Positions 7,265-16,082 of a stretch of DNA of 64,000 nt are shown piece after piece (position 1 is the stretch's first letter; each line of letters begins with the position of its first letter). This DNA is from Candidatus Binatia bacterium (GTDB lineage Bacteria; Desulfobacterota; Binatia; HRBIN30): NCBI GenBank assembly GCA_937925685.1, contig CALAMI010000011.1, positions 186,001 through 250,000 of the forward strand, given 5' to 3'. The position numbers and the translations under genes were made by a program. The notes beneath the pieces are model-generated. The model saw only the letters and a program-made list of their open reading frames with translations. It did not search any database and was not told the origin of the DNA.

Positions 7265-7654
7265 TTAGCGCTGGGGCAAACGTTGAAGATCACGTCCGAC
7301 TGGAGGGGGACCTGGCGCCCCCATCGGTGGGGGCCCGGCCGCTTCACTAGGAGGCCGGCCGGCTGCACCCGCCGGCGGTGGGCCGACCGCACCCACGGGC
7401 GGAACCCCGGCTGGCCCGGCGGGCAGCGGCCGCGCAAGTTCCCGCCGACACGATTCGACTACCGCGAAAGGAAGCTGTGTCTGCTCCGCGATCTGTGCGT
7501 CGGAAAGGCCCTGCTGAAACAACGGCAGCAGCACCATGCAGTCGTTGGCCTTCGTGCTTCGGACCCCTAGGAAATTCCAGGTTGCCATAGCCACAACGAG
7601 CACACTTCCCCAAGACGCCAGCGCCCTGCCCCAAAAAGCCAGATGATTGTTCAT
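7265..7654 (-). CDS. Membrane-anchored protein with Pro/Gly repeats
   Basis: 129 residues from the ATG at 7654, which has AAGGAG a few bases upstream. An N-terminal hydrophobic helix (about 8-30) is followed by a small helical segment (FQQGLSDAQIAEQTQ) that resembles a winged-helix or sigma-type recognition stretch, then a low-complexity tail of repeating PPxGAxG units. I recognise no family. It is divergent from the symporter gene with only 77 bases between the starts, so the two may share a control region. Confidence 0.55.
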   Translation of the reverse strand: MNNHLAFWGRALASWGSVLVVAMATWNFLGVRSTKANDCMVLLPLFQQGLSDAQIAEQTQLPFAVVESCRRELARPLPAGPAGVPPVGAVGPPPAGAAGRPPSEAAGPPPMGAPGPPPVGRDLQRLPQR

Positions 7655-7731
7655 GGGTTTTCTCCTTCGGGCAATCTTGCTGATGGCGAGATCTTCATCT
7701 CCCGCATAGATCAACGCACCGGAGGACACTA

Positions 7732-9072
7732 GTGGAAAACCAGCGAGAGACAAAGCAGCCGGCTATCCGCATCTCCCATCGCGCAATCCTGTCGGGGTTG
7801 CTGGTCGGTACCGTCGCAGGGGTGGCTGCCCACGCCGCCTGGCCTCAACATCCGTGGCTCAATGTTGTCGTGGATGGCTTGACGGAGCCGACCGGCCGCC
7901 TGTTTTTACGGCTGATTTTCCTCATCGTGCTCCCCCTTGTCTTTTCCGCCCTCACCTTGGGCGTCAGCGGCTTTGGCGATCTCGCCAGCGTGGGCCGCGT
8001 CGGACTCAAAACGCTTACCGTCACGCTGGTGATTTCCAGCCTTTCCGTGGCCATTGGTATCGTGCTGGTGAACGTGTTCCAACCTGGCGCTGCACTTTCC
8101 GAGGAAGCGCGCGCAGCCTTGCTGGCGAGTGCACAACGAGTAGACCCAGCACTCGGTGGTGCTCGAGCCCCAGTCGGACTCGAAGTCCTCACCCACCTGG
8201 TCCCCGATAACCCCGTCAGGGCGGCAGCCCAAGGCGACATGCTGGCCGTCATGGTCTTCGCGCTCGTCTTCGGCCTTGGTTTGGCACGCAGCGACAGGAA
8301 GGCCATAAGCGTGCTTACCGCGTGGCTCGAGGGCGTTTATGAGGTGTCGATGCAGGTGGTCGGCCTGGCCATGCGCTTGGCGCCGGTCGGCGTCGGCTGT
8401 CTTATGTTTACCCTGACCGCCCGCTTCGGCTACGAAGTGTTGCAACCTCTGGCCGCGTACGTCGGCGTGGTGATCCTCGGGCTTGCGTTGCACTTGCTGG
8501 TCACGTACTCGCTCTTGCTGCGGGTGTTCGCCCAGCGTTCGGTGTGCCCCTTCTTCGCCGCGGTACAACCGGTCGTTCTCACGGCCTTCTCTACGAGTTC
8601 CTCGAATGCCACCCTGCCGACAACGCTGGCGGTAGCGCGTGAACGCCTGGGCATTCCGCGGGAAATTGCTGGGTTCGTCTTGACCCTCGGGTCCACCGCC
8701 AACCAAAACGGCACGGCCCTCTTCGAAGGAGTCACCGTGTTGTTCTTGGCTCAGTTCTTTGGCGTGGAGTTGACCCTCGGGCAGCAGCTCCTAGTGGTCG
8801 GGATGTCGGTACTCGCAGGTATCGGTACAGCCGGAGTACCCGGCGGGTCGCTGCCATTGATCGTTCCGGTGTTGGTGGCCGTCGGCGTGCCTGCCGAGGG
8901 GATCGGCATTATCCTCGGCGTCGATCGGTTTCTGGACATGTGCCGCACCGTACTGAATGTCGTGGGCGACCTTGTCGTCGCTGTCGTCGTCGCCGCGTGG
9001 GAGAAGCCGCCCGCCGCACTCGAGGACCAGAGCAAAGAATACTTCGGCCAGAAGGCCGAGCAGGGTCGCTAG
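7732..9072 (+). CDS. Dicarboxylate/amino acid:cation symporter (DAACS)
   Basis: A 446-residue integral membrane transporter of the glutamate/C4-dicarboxylate family (GltP/DctA type). It has about eight hydrophobic spans, the serine-rich hairpin STSSSNATLPTT, the substrate/cation motif TANQNGTALFE (usually NMDGT) and the second hairpin GTAGVPGGSLPL. It imports acidic amino acids or dicarboxylates with Na+ or H+. The start is a GTG at 7732 with GGAGG at 7721-7725; no earlier ATG fits. The coding end is followed after 65 bases by the DUF1329 gene on the same strand. Confidence 0.92.
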   Translation: MENQRETKQPAIRISHRAILSGLLVGTVAGVAAHAAWPQHPWLNVVVDGLTEPTGRLFLRLIFLIVLPLVFSALTLGVSGFGDLASVGRVGLKTLTVTLVISSLSVAIGIVLVNVFQPGAALSEEARAALLASAQRVDPALGGARAPVGLEVLTHLVPDNPVRAAAQGDMLAVMVFALVFGLGLARSDRKAISVLTAWLEGVYEVSMQVVGLAMRLAPVGVGCLMFTLTARFGYEVLQPLAAYVGVVILGLALHLLVTYSLLLRVFAQRSVCPFFAAVQPVVLTAFSTSSSNATLPTTLAVARERLGIPREIAGFVLTLGSTANQNGTALFEGVTVLFLAQFFGVELTLGQQLLVVGMSVLAGIGTAGVPGGSLPLIVPVLVAVGVPAEGIGIILGVDRFLDMCRTVLNVVGDLVVAVVVAAWEKPPAALEDQSKEYFGQKAEQGR

Positions 9073-9137
9073 TGCGGTTGACTTTTCCTCCCGCCTGCAG
9101 GACAAGCTTCTGTCGATCCCGCCCGCGGAGGATTTGT

Positions 9138-10427
9138 ATGTCGGCGCTGCAAACCGTTGCCGCAGTCGTGGCTTTGGCGTTCCTCGGAGCAGCCAGGGTA
9201 GTGACGGCCGAGGAAGCAAAAACGTGGCTCCTCACTGCCAATAACTGGCAGCAAGGCGAAGGCTTGTTGCCAGAGCCCGTGCTCAAGCGCGTGCGCAATG
9301 GGGAGTACTACTTCAAGGTCGTCGAGGTCGACCCCGAGCGGCTTCGCCAAAATTATTCGGCGAAGTTCTGGCAGGCGAGCGAGGCGAACGCAGGCAAATA
9401 CGACGTCGATCCCAAGACCTGCGGGCTGAAAGACCTGGCCACTGGCAAGATGCCGCAATTTTATTTTGGCTTCCCGTTCCCCCGTATCGATGCCACGAAC
9501 GATCCGTTTGCCGCGTGCAAAATGGCGTGGAACTTCGAAGCTGCAAACGCCGTAGCCGGCGGAGGCGGGGCCACGTTTACGCTGAACGGCATTGACGCTG
9601 GCGGCGAATACAAGCGCATCAAACTTTGGCTCCACGGCCACGGTTTTCTTGGCCGTCACTTCGGTCCGATCGACAATCCGGAAAATTTGCGGGGCGCAAG
9701 CCTCACTGGGGTCATGGAACCGCAAGACGTGGACGGGGTGGCCGGGCTGGGCAAGCGCTTTAACGATTGGGAGTCCCAAGACCAAGCTTGGTTTTACGTG
9801 CCGGCCACACGGCGGGTGCGTCGCGTCAACACCGCCACGCGCTCCGACCCCGTCGCTGGTCTCGACATCTATGCCGACGATATCAATTGCTACGCCGGGA
9901 AAGTGGAGTACTACAAGTGGCAACTGCTGGGAGAGGGCAAGATCCTCGCCCCTGTGCTCTCCCCCGAACCAGTGAAGCAACGGTGGATTTCGCCGACCCG
10001 TGCCGAAGTGGCCATTCCGTACTTTACCGCCTCCTACGAAACACCCGGCGCCAAGGGCGCTCCTTGGCTGGTGGTAGAAAACTTGGTCATGATCCCTCGG
10101 CCGGTGTGGATCATCCAAGGGCAATCGGAAGACCCTTTCTACAACTTCGGGAAGGTCATCATGTACATGGACAAGGAGCTGTACCGCATTTGGTGGAAGC
10201 TGGTTCATAATCGTGCCGGAGAGTACTTCTACAATGCGATGTGTGCATTTCACTGGTCGAGCAACGACGACGGAAGCTTCAAGACCGTCACGCCCAATAT
10301 GGTCGTGGGCGTGAACGACAAGACCAATCGCGCCGCCATCGGGGGCCGTTACAGTACACAGTTCATCGAACTGGCATTTCCCGAAGGCCATTTCAGCTTG
10401 CAGACACTCACCCACATGGCAGACTGA
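9138..10427 (+). CDS. DUF1329 family exported protein
   Basis: A 429-residue exported protein: signal peptide (about residues 1-24, cleavage after VTA), then a domain typical of DUF1329 (outer-membrane lipoprotein-sorting-like fold), with WESQDQAWFYVPATRRVRR, DDINCYAGKVE, and a C-terminal YYNAMCAFHW region. Members are frequent in hydrocarbon- or steroid-degrading and marine Proteobacteria, often beside RND/MMPL lipid transporters; the exact role is unknown. The ATG at 9138 gives a proper signal peptide, whereas upstream extension runs into the symporter frame. No transporter partner is adjacent. Confidence 0.85.
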   Translation: MSALQTVAAVVALAFLGAARVVTAEEAKTWLLTANNWQQGEGLLPEPVLKRVRNGEYYFKVVEVDPERLRQNYSAKFWQASEANAGKYDVDPKTCGLKDLATGKMPQFYFGFPFPRIDATNDPFAACKMAWNFEAANAVAGGGGATFTLNGIDAGGEYKRIKLWLHGHGFLGRHFGPIDNPENLRGASLTGVMEPQDVDGVAGLGKRFNDWESQDQAWFYVPATRRVRRVNTATRSDPVAGLDIYADDINCYAGKVEYYKWQLLGEGKILAPVLSPEPVKQRWISPTRAEVAIPYFTASYETPGAKGAPWLVVENLVMIPRPVWIIQGQSEDPFYNFGKVIMYMDKELYRIWWKLVHNRAGEYFYNAMCAFHWSSNDDGSFKTVTPNMVVGVNDKTNRAAIGGRYSTQFIELAFPEGHFSLQTLTHMAD

Positions 10428-10477
10428 TTGTACTTTGCCTCGTGGCGTGCGACTCTGGCGGCAAGGAGGACGCTGAA

Positions 10478-10831
10478 ATGGCCGAGTGCTTTTACCACCC
10501 GCAAGACAGCCGCCGTCTGCGGCGACTACGCGAACTGAAACCCGAAATGTTCCGTGGCTTTGTCGACTTCGAGCGCGCGGTATTTCAAGACGGGGAACTA
10601 TCGCTCAAGACTAAGGAGCTCATTGCCATCGCCACGGCGCATATCACCCAGTGTCCGTACTGTATCGACGTGCACGTGAAGCGGGCCAAGAAGGCTGGCG
10701 CCTCGGATGGCGAGATTGCCGAAGCGATCTTCGTGGCGATGACGCTTCGTGCCGGAGCAGCGTTCGCTCACGCCGCAATTGCCTTGCGAGCTGCCGAAGA
10801 AGCGCAGTCGAAGGCGGGCACTGCGCCGTAG
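10478..10831 (+). CDS. Carboxymuconolactone decarboxylase/AhpD-like protein
   Basis: A 117-residue protein of the CMD/AhpD family. The CPYC motif followed by the DVHVKRAKKAG helix with His is the AhpD-type redox centre (CxxC...H), so a peroxidase or disulfide-reductase role is more likely than a decarboxylase one. SLKTKELIAIA and EIAEAIFVAMTLRAG are also typical. The ATG at 10478 has AAGGAGGA at 10463-10470. It lies 50 bases after the DUF1329 gene and may be cotranscribed with it. Confidence 0.87.
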   Translation: MAECFYHPQDSRRLRRLRELKPEMFRGFVDFERAVFQDGELSLKTKELIAIATAHITQCPYCIDVHVKRAKKAGASDGEIAEAIFVAMTLRAGAAFAHAAIALRAAEEAQSKAGTAP

Positions 10832-10878
10832 CTCGGCGGGCCCGAGGAGAGAGCCCACAGGGATACGGATCGCCGAAG

Positions 10879-11808
10879 GTGAACGCTGCTGACGCCCCGT
10901 ACCGAATTGCTCCCCCTGCGATTTCCCCGGGTGCTTGCGTGGGGATCGTAGCCCCCGCTGGTGCGGTGCGTCGCGACGAGGTCGAAGCCGGCATTGCCCG
11001 CCTCGAAGCCGCGGGGTTTCGCGTGCGAGTCGGTGCGGCCTTGTGGAGACGACTCGGTTACCTCGCCGGGAGCGATGCCGAGCGCGTGCGCGACCTCACC
11101 GAAATGTTTCTCGACCCGGCCGTCGATGCCGTGTTTGCCGCCCGCGGAGGCTACGGGTGCACGCGCTTGCTGCCCCTGTTGGATCCGCAGTTGCTGCGCT
11201 CCCATGCCAAGATTTTCGTCGGCAGCAGTGACTGTACGGCGTTGCTGCAGTTTTTGGTGGACCACTGTGGCATCGTCGCGTTTCATGGCCCGGTGGTGGC
11301 AACCCTAGCCGGGCGCGAAGAAGCCTTGACGGGTTTGCTGAAAGTGCTCGCTGGCTCGCACGATACGACAGTGAGGTTGCCGCGCATCTTGCGGGGAGGA
11401 CACGCCGAGGGTGTGCTGCGCGGCGGCTGCTTGAGCATCCTGACGAGTCTGCTCGGTACCCCATTTGCGCCGAAGGAGCAGCGCACCGTGTGGTTTTTCG
11501 AGGACGTCAACGAGCCGCCCTACCGGATCGACCGAATGCTGACGCAGTGGTCGCAGGCGGGCTGCTGGCGCGGCACCACGGGAGTGTTGTGGGGCGAGAT
11601 GATGGGATGCACGGGCCCCGAAGGGAGTTGGGACGTGTGGGAGGTCATTGCCCAACACACCGAGCCTTTGGGCGTACCGGTGGCCGTGGGGCTGCCGAGC
11701 GGCCACGGTGCGAACACGTTGACCCTGCCGCTTGGCGTACACGTACGGCTTGCCGAGGAAAGCTTGCAGTTTTTAGAGCCTTGCGTGGTGCCCAACGGCA
11801 TTGCGTAG
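10879..11808 (+). CDS. ldcA: Muramoyltetrapeptide LD-carboxypeptidase (S66 family)
   Basis: Cytoplasmic serine peptidase that removes the terminal D-Ala from murein tetrapeptides during cell-wall recycling. The 309-residue protein has the nucleophile in GSSD (Ser117), the Glu of FFEDVNEPPYRIDRML and the His of SGHGANTLTLPLG, i.e. the complete S66 Ser-Glu-His triad, plus the ARGGYGCTRLLP substrate loop. No signal peptide is present. The GTG at 10879 is the best start; the frame upstream is the antisense-rich overlap with the AhpD gene. It heads a recycling operon with the serine hydrolase and mpl. MccF-type antibiotic self-immunity enzymes share this family, but the context favours LdcA. Confidence 0.88.
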   Translation: MNAADAPYRIAPPAISPGACVGIVAPAGAVRRDEVEAGIARLEAAGFRVRVGAALWRRLGYLAGSDAERVRDLTEMFLDPAVDAVFAARGGYGCTRLLPLLDPQLLRSHAKIFVGSSDCTALLQFLVDHCGIVAFHGPVVATLAGREEALTGLLKVLAGSHDTTVRLPRILRGGHAEGVLRGGCLSILTSLLGTPFAPKEQRTVWFFEDVNEPPYRIDRMLTQWSQAGCWRGTTGVLWGEMMGCTGPEGSWDVWEVIAQHTEPLGVPVAVGLPSGHGANTLTLPLGVHVRLAEESLQFLEPCVVPNGIA

Positions 11809-11818
11809 GGAGGCAGCC

Positions 11819-12946
11819 GTGGGATTCGAACTTGTCGAACAAGCCATGCAAGAGGCCGCGGCCGAGGGGGTGTTCCCTGGAGCTGTCCTCTTGGTGCGAC
11901 AAGGGGAGGCTTTTTTTTATTTGCGTGCCTTCGGAAACCGATCGCTCCTCCCGCAAGTGGCGCCCATGCGCGAGGACACGATTTTCGACGTCGCTTCGTT
12001 GACCAAACCCTTGGCAACCTCGGTGGCCCTCATGCTGTTGGTCAAAGAGGGCAAGATCCGCCTCGACGATCGGGTAGCTCGCTTGATCCCTAACTTCAGT
12101 GTCCACGGCAAAGCCCAGGTGACGTTTCGCCACCTCTTGGCCCACTGTTCGGGTCTGCCCGCTTGGAAGCCGTACTACAAGGAAGTGGTTGCCGAGGAAC
12201 GACGCGGGGGGCGAGTGAACTTTCTCGGCACCAGCGCGGCCAAGACATTTGTTTACCAGTCGATCGAGCGAGAGCGCGTCGAAGCTGAGCCAGGCACGCG
12301 GACGGCTTACAGCGATGTCGGTTTCATTTTGCTCGGCGCAGTGGTCGAGCAGTTGAGTGGCATGAATTTGGACCGCTTTTGCCAGGAGCGCATTTTTCGC
12401 CCCCTGGGGTTGCGCTCGACCGGTTTCATTGATCTCGCCATGCTGCGGGCACGCCGCCTCGAGCCCGTCACGGAAATGATCGCACCCACCGAGCAGTGCC
12501 CGTGGCGGGGCAAACTGCTGTGCGGCGAGGTGCACGATGATAACGCCTACGCGATGGGCGGTGTTGCCGGGCACGCAGGCTTGTTTTCTTCGGCGCGCGA
12601 CATCGACACCTTACTTTGTTGCTTGGAAAACTGTTACTACAGCGTGGGCGGAATGATTCCTCAGCGGCTGATTCGCGAGTTCTGGAGCAAGGACCCTACG
12701 GTGCCGAACTCGACTTGGTGCTTGGGGTGGGACACTCCGTCTCCCCAAGACTCCAGCGCGGGCCGCTACTTTTCCCCTGAATCGGTGGGGCACCTCGGTT
12801 TTACCGGCTGTTCGGTGTGGATCGACTTGGCCGCCCACTGCCACGTGGTGCTGTTGTCCAACCGCGTTCACCCGCGACGTGACAATGACAAGATCAAGGA
12901 ATTCCGCCCTCGCTTGCACGATTTGATCCGGGAGGCATTGTCGTGA
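11819..12946 (+). CDS. Beta-lactamase-family serine hydrolase, cytoplasmic
   Basis: A 375-residue class C beta-lactamase/DD-peptidase fold protein. The catalytic SxxK is SLTK (in FDVASLTKPLAT), the second motif is YSD (TAYSDVGF), and the third, KTG-like, box is represented by HLGFTG. It starts at the GTG at 11819 with AGGGAGG upstream, and there is no signal peptide, unlike periplasmic beta-lactamases. It sits between an LD-carboxypeptidase and mpl with a 4-base overlap to mpl, so a role in trimming cytoplasmic muropeptides is a reasonable inference. Esterase activity is the alternative. Confidence 0.85.
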   Translation: MGFELVEQAMQEAAAEGVFPGAVLLVRQGEAFFYLRAFGNRSLLPQVAPMREDTIFDVASLTKPLATSVALMLLVKEGKIRLDDRVARLIPNFSVHGKAQVTFRHLLAHCSGLPAWKPYYKEVVAEERRGGRVNFLGTSAAKTFVYQSIERERVEAEPGTRTAYSDVGFILLGAVVEQLSGMNLDRFCQERIFRPLGLRSTGFIDLAMLRARRLEPVTEMIAPTEQCPWRGKLLCGEVHDDNAYAMGGVAGHAGLFSSARDIDTLLCCLENCYYSVGGMIPQRLIREFWSKDPTVPNSTWCLGWDTPSPQDSSAGRYFSPESVGHLGFTGCSVWIDLAAHCHVVLLSNRVHPRRDNDKIKEFRPRLHDLIREALS

Positions 12947-14454
12947 ACACCACCGAGGGAGTGACGTGGCAGGTGACCGACGATCCGAAAAATTCCATTC
13001 CCCCGTGGCTGCTGCCAGAGCATGCCAGCCACGTTCACCTAATTGCCGTGGGTGGGGTGGCCATGTCAGGCTTGGCGGTGCTGCTGCGTGCTCGAGGCTA
13101 CCGCGTAACCGGTTCGGAGGATCAACTCTATCCGCCCATCAGCACCTTGCTGGAGCGGCTCGAAATTCCTGTCCGACGTGGGTTTTCCCCGGCAAATTTG
13201 GAACCTCCGCCAGACCTCGTGGTCATTGGCAACAAGATCACCCGGCAAAATCCTGAGGCCCAGGCGGTGTTCGAGCGCGGCCTTGCTTACGTTTCGCTGC
13301 CGCAGGCGCTTTACCAGTTCTTTCTTCGTCAGCGCATCCCCGTCGTGGTTGCCGGAACCCATGGAAAAACCACCACGACTGCAATGTTGGCGTGGATCTT
13401 CACGCTGGCCGGCCGGGAGCCGAGCTTCCTGGTTGGCGGTCAGGTGAAGGAATGGAACGGTAACGCCCGCCTAGGCGATGGTCCCCACTTCATCCTCGAG
13501 GGCGACGAGTACGACAGTGCCTTTTTCGATAAACGGCCAAAGTTTTTCCATTACCGCCCGCAGGCTTTGCTTTTGAACGCTGTGGAGTTCGATCACGCCG
13601 ATATCTACCGCGACCTCGATCACGTGAAAGAGGCGTTCCGTTGGTTGGTCCATTCTTTACCGCCGGAGGCGCCGCTGGTCGTGTGTCGAGACTTTCCGCA
13701 CGCTTGGGATGTGGCTCAGCGCCACGCGCGCAGCGTCGATTTCGGCTTCGGTCCCGATGCCACCTGGCGGGCAACCGACTTGCGCGACCACGAGCGACTT
13801 TCGTTCACCCTGAGCTACAAAGGGCGCGCGGTGGCAACCGCCAATTTCCCCGGCATGGGCGCCATGAATGCACGTAATGCCCTAGGTGCAGTCTTGATGG
13901 CGGAACAACTCGGGGTCCCGCTGGCCGAAGCCCTGCAAGCGCTGGAGACGTTTCCCGGGGTGGCCCGTCGCCAGGAAGTCGTGGGCGAGTTTGGCCGCGT
14001 GCTCGTCATCGATGATTTTGCCCACCATCCCACGGCTGTGGCGGCAACACTCGATGCCGTGCAGCAGCGTTATCCCAATCGGCGCATCTGGGCCTTGTTC
14101 GAGCCGCGCTCGAATACCAGCCGCCGTAAAGTGTTTCAGCAGGAGTATGTTCGCGCTTTGGCTCGTGCGGAGCGGGTGATCGTGGGGGGCGTTTTACGAA
14201 AGACTTCGGACGCTGTACCCGAAGCGGAACTGTTTTCCCCAGCGCAACTGGTGGCGGACTTGGAACGTCGAGGGGTTGCCGCGCGGCACTTCGACGACCC
14301 CGATGTCATTGCCGTGGCGGTAAAGCGCAACGTGCGTGCGGGCGACGTGGTGGTGATCCTATCGAACGGCGACTTTGGCGGCCTGCGCGAGAAACTGCTT
14401 GCGGCACTGGCGGAGCGCCAACAGGAAAGGGCACAGCGCGGGGTCGTGCCGTAG
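12943..14454 (+). CDS. mpl: UDP-N-acetylmuramate:L-Ala-gamma-D-Glu-meso-DAP ligase
   Basis: Recycling ligase that joins the salvaged tripeptide to UDP-MurNAc, bypassing MurC-MurE. The 503-residue protein has the Mur-ligase N-terminal nucleotide fold (HLIAVGGVAMSGLAVLLRARG), the ATP loop AGTHGKTTTTAML, the LEGDEYDSAFFDKRPKF segment characteristic of Mpl as opposed to MurC, and the C-terminal motif DDFAHHPTAV followed by FEPRSNTSRR. The GTG at 12943 overlaps the preceding stop. The gene implies meso-DAP peptidoglycan and a Gram-negative envelope. Confidence 0.94.
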   Translation: MNTTEGVTWQVTDDPKNSIPPWLLPEHASHVHLIAVGGVAMSGLAVLLRARGYRVTGSEDQLYPPISTLLERLEIPVRRGFSPANLEPPPDLVVIGNKITRQNPEAQAVFERGLAYVSLPQALYQFFLRQRIPVVVAGTHGKTTTTAMLAWIFTLAGREPSFLVGGQVKEWNGNARLGDGPHFILEGDEYDSAFFDKRPKFFHYRPQALLLNAVEFDHADIYRDLDHVKEAFRWLVHSLPPEAPLVVCRDFPHAWDVAQRHARSVDFGFGPDATWRATDLRDHERLSFTLSYKGRAVATANFPGMGAMNARNALGAVLMAEQLGVPLAEALQALETFPGVARRQEVVGEFGRVLVIDDFAHHPTAVAATLDAVQQRYPNRRIWALFEPRSNTSRRKVFQQEYVRALARAERVIVGGVLRKTSDAVPEAELFSPAQLVADLERRGVAARHFDDPDVIAVAVKRNVRAGDVVVILSNGDFGGLREKLLAALAERQQERAQRGVVP

Positions 14455-14501
14455 CCGAGAGGCGCTGGACAGGCCCGAGCCGAAGTTGATAGCAACAATG
14501 C

Positions 14502-14924
14502 ATGCGCTCGTATCGGAAAGAACTCGTCATGCATGTGCCGTCGCGGATGGGCTTCGTCAACATTACGCAAGAGGTCGAAGCTGCGGTGCGCGAGAGCGGT
14601 GTGCAAGAGGGGTTGTGCTTGGTGAACTCGATGCACATTACCTCGAGCGTTTTCATCAACGACGATGAGCCCGGGTTGCTCGAGGACTACGCTCGCTGGC
14701 TCGAACAACTCGCCCCTTACGATCCAAGCCCGGAACGCTACCACCACAACCGTACCGGCGAGGACAACGGTGATGCCCACCACAAACGCCAGGTGATGGG
14801 CCGCGAAGTGGTGGTGGCGATTACCCGCGGCAAGTTGGATTTTGGCCCCTGGGAGCAGATTTTCTACGGCGAGTTCGATGGCCGCCGGCGCAAGCGCGTG
14901 CTGATCAAAATCATCGGCGAGTGA
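14502..14924 (+). CDS. YjbQ family (UPF0047) protein
   Basis: A 140-residue protein of the UPF0047/YjbQ family, with the [13 protein letters not shown] motif, the [20 protein letters not shown] metal-site region and the C-terminal [13 protein letters not shown]. Members have been reported to complement thiamine-phosphate synthase deficiency weakly; the physiological role is uncertain. It follows mpl by 47 bases on the same strand and may be the last gene of that unit. Confidence 0.88.
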   Translation: MRSYRKELVMHVPSRMGFVNITQEVEAAVRESGVQEGLCLVNSMHITSSVFINDDEPGLLEDYARWLEQLAPYDPSPERYHHNRTGEDNGDAHHKRQVMGREVVVAITRGKLDFGPWEQIFYGEFDGRRRKRVLIKIIGE

Positions 14925-15060
14925 CGGAATCGCCGAACCCGTGCCTAGGGAACGGCGCGGCATTGGCAACGCCTTGGCCCTCGCCTGCGCGGTCGCGGCC
15001 GACACGGCACGTTACCGCTTGCTACCTTGGGGCAGCCCGTGGCCGCAACAAGCCCCACCG

Positions 15061-15825
15061 TCAGCGCAAGTTGCCAAACGACACGCTTTTCTCCTCGACA
15101 TCAATGATGGCGTAATCGCCATTTGCGAGGTGCCCCGGCGATACCACCAACGTGCTGCCCACCACGACCTTGCCTTTTTCCCCTCCAGGACGAGAGCACA
15201 CGGCGAGATACGGATTGTAGGTCTTGATGATGTGACGAATCGCTTCGTGACCGTTCGCTTGGTGCTCCCCCTCGAACGGAGTTGCTGGCGCGGTGTGTGC
15301 CACGAAGAGTTTCACTTGCTCGAGGTGGCGCAGAAAGTCTAGGGAAAACTGCGCTTCCCAGCCGGGATAGCGGAGGAAGAATTCGTGATCGCGGTCGGTC
15401 GCAGTGACCTCTCCGCCGAAGCCGGCCACGACGAATCCACGGCCCAATGGCGCAAAACTTCGGTGCACCAGGTGAATGTGTTTTTCCACGATTTCCGAGT
15501 TGAACGCTGCCTGCAGGAAGAAGCGCTCAGGAGCATCGTTCCGCCCGGGTACGATGAAGACAGGCACGCCTAGCCGATCCAGGCTTTGGAAAAAGCGCGT
15601 GATCGACTCGGCATCGTCCCGCCGCTCCCGCACCACCTCGGGCTGATCCAAGCGCGGCAATCGGTTTTCCGCCTTGGCACGCTCCCACTCCGCCTGTCGG
15701 GCTTCGGCTCGCAGCACATTGCCACTGAACAGCACTGCCTGCACCCGCGCATTGTTGACGACCTCGCTCAATCGATCCAAATAGGCAAACTCCTCCCGCA
15801 AATCCGCAATGGCCAGCACGTTCAT
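15061..15825 (-). CDS. Calcineurin-like metallophosphoesterase
   Basis: A 254-residue phosphoesterase-fold protein: an N-terminal ADLREEF in place of the usual DxH, LFSGNVLRAE in place of GD.., VPGRNDAPE for GNHD, VAHTAP and a C-terminal VGSTLVVSPGHLANGDY. Several canonical metal ligands are substituted (no GDxxD, GNHD becomes GRND), so activity on typical substrates is doubtful. It resembles the archaeal/bacterial Icc-type single-domain phosphoesterases. The ATG at 15825 has AGGAGG upstream. It is divergent from the mgtC-like gene. Confidence 0.75.
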   Translation of the reverse strand: MNVLAIADLREEFAYLDRLSEVVNNARVQAVLFSGNVLRAEARQAEWERAKAENRLPRLDQPEVVRERRDDAESITRFFQSLDRLGVPVFIVPGRNDAPERFFLQAAFNSEIVEKHIHLVHRSFAPLGRGFVVAGFGGEVTATDRDHEFFLRYPGWEAQFSLDFLRHLEQVKLFVAHTAPATPFEGEHQANGHEAIRHIIKTYNPYLAVCSRPGGEKGKVVVGSTLVVSPGHLANGDYAIIDVEEKSVSFGNLR

Positions 15826-16082
15826 CGCTTCGGCCCTCCTTTGGGTGGATCTCTTCGCTCTTCGCCGCAAAAGCCGTTGGCTTGCGGTGAAGCGCTCGGC
15901 AATATGTGTCGCTGCTTTCCAGTTGTAAACTCCGCCCGTGCAAAGTTCGTGGCGTGCCAGCGGATGCTCGGAAAAAGAAAGGAATCCACACCGCATTTCT
16001 CGGTAATGGGAACGCCTTCGCCCTCTCGGTCGTAGTCGCCGGCAGGTGTGTCTTTGTTCGGTCTTGCTTTTGACTTTCAAGG

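Noticed and set aside
9069-10415. Long minus-strand frame opposite the DUF1329 gene
   Set aside because: The plus strand has a signal peptide and DUF1329 motifs; the antisense frame has no domain and is open because of high GC.
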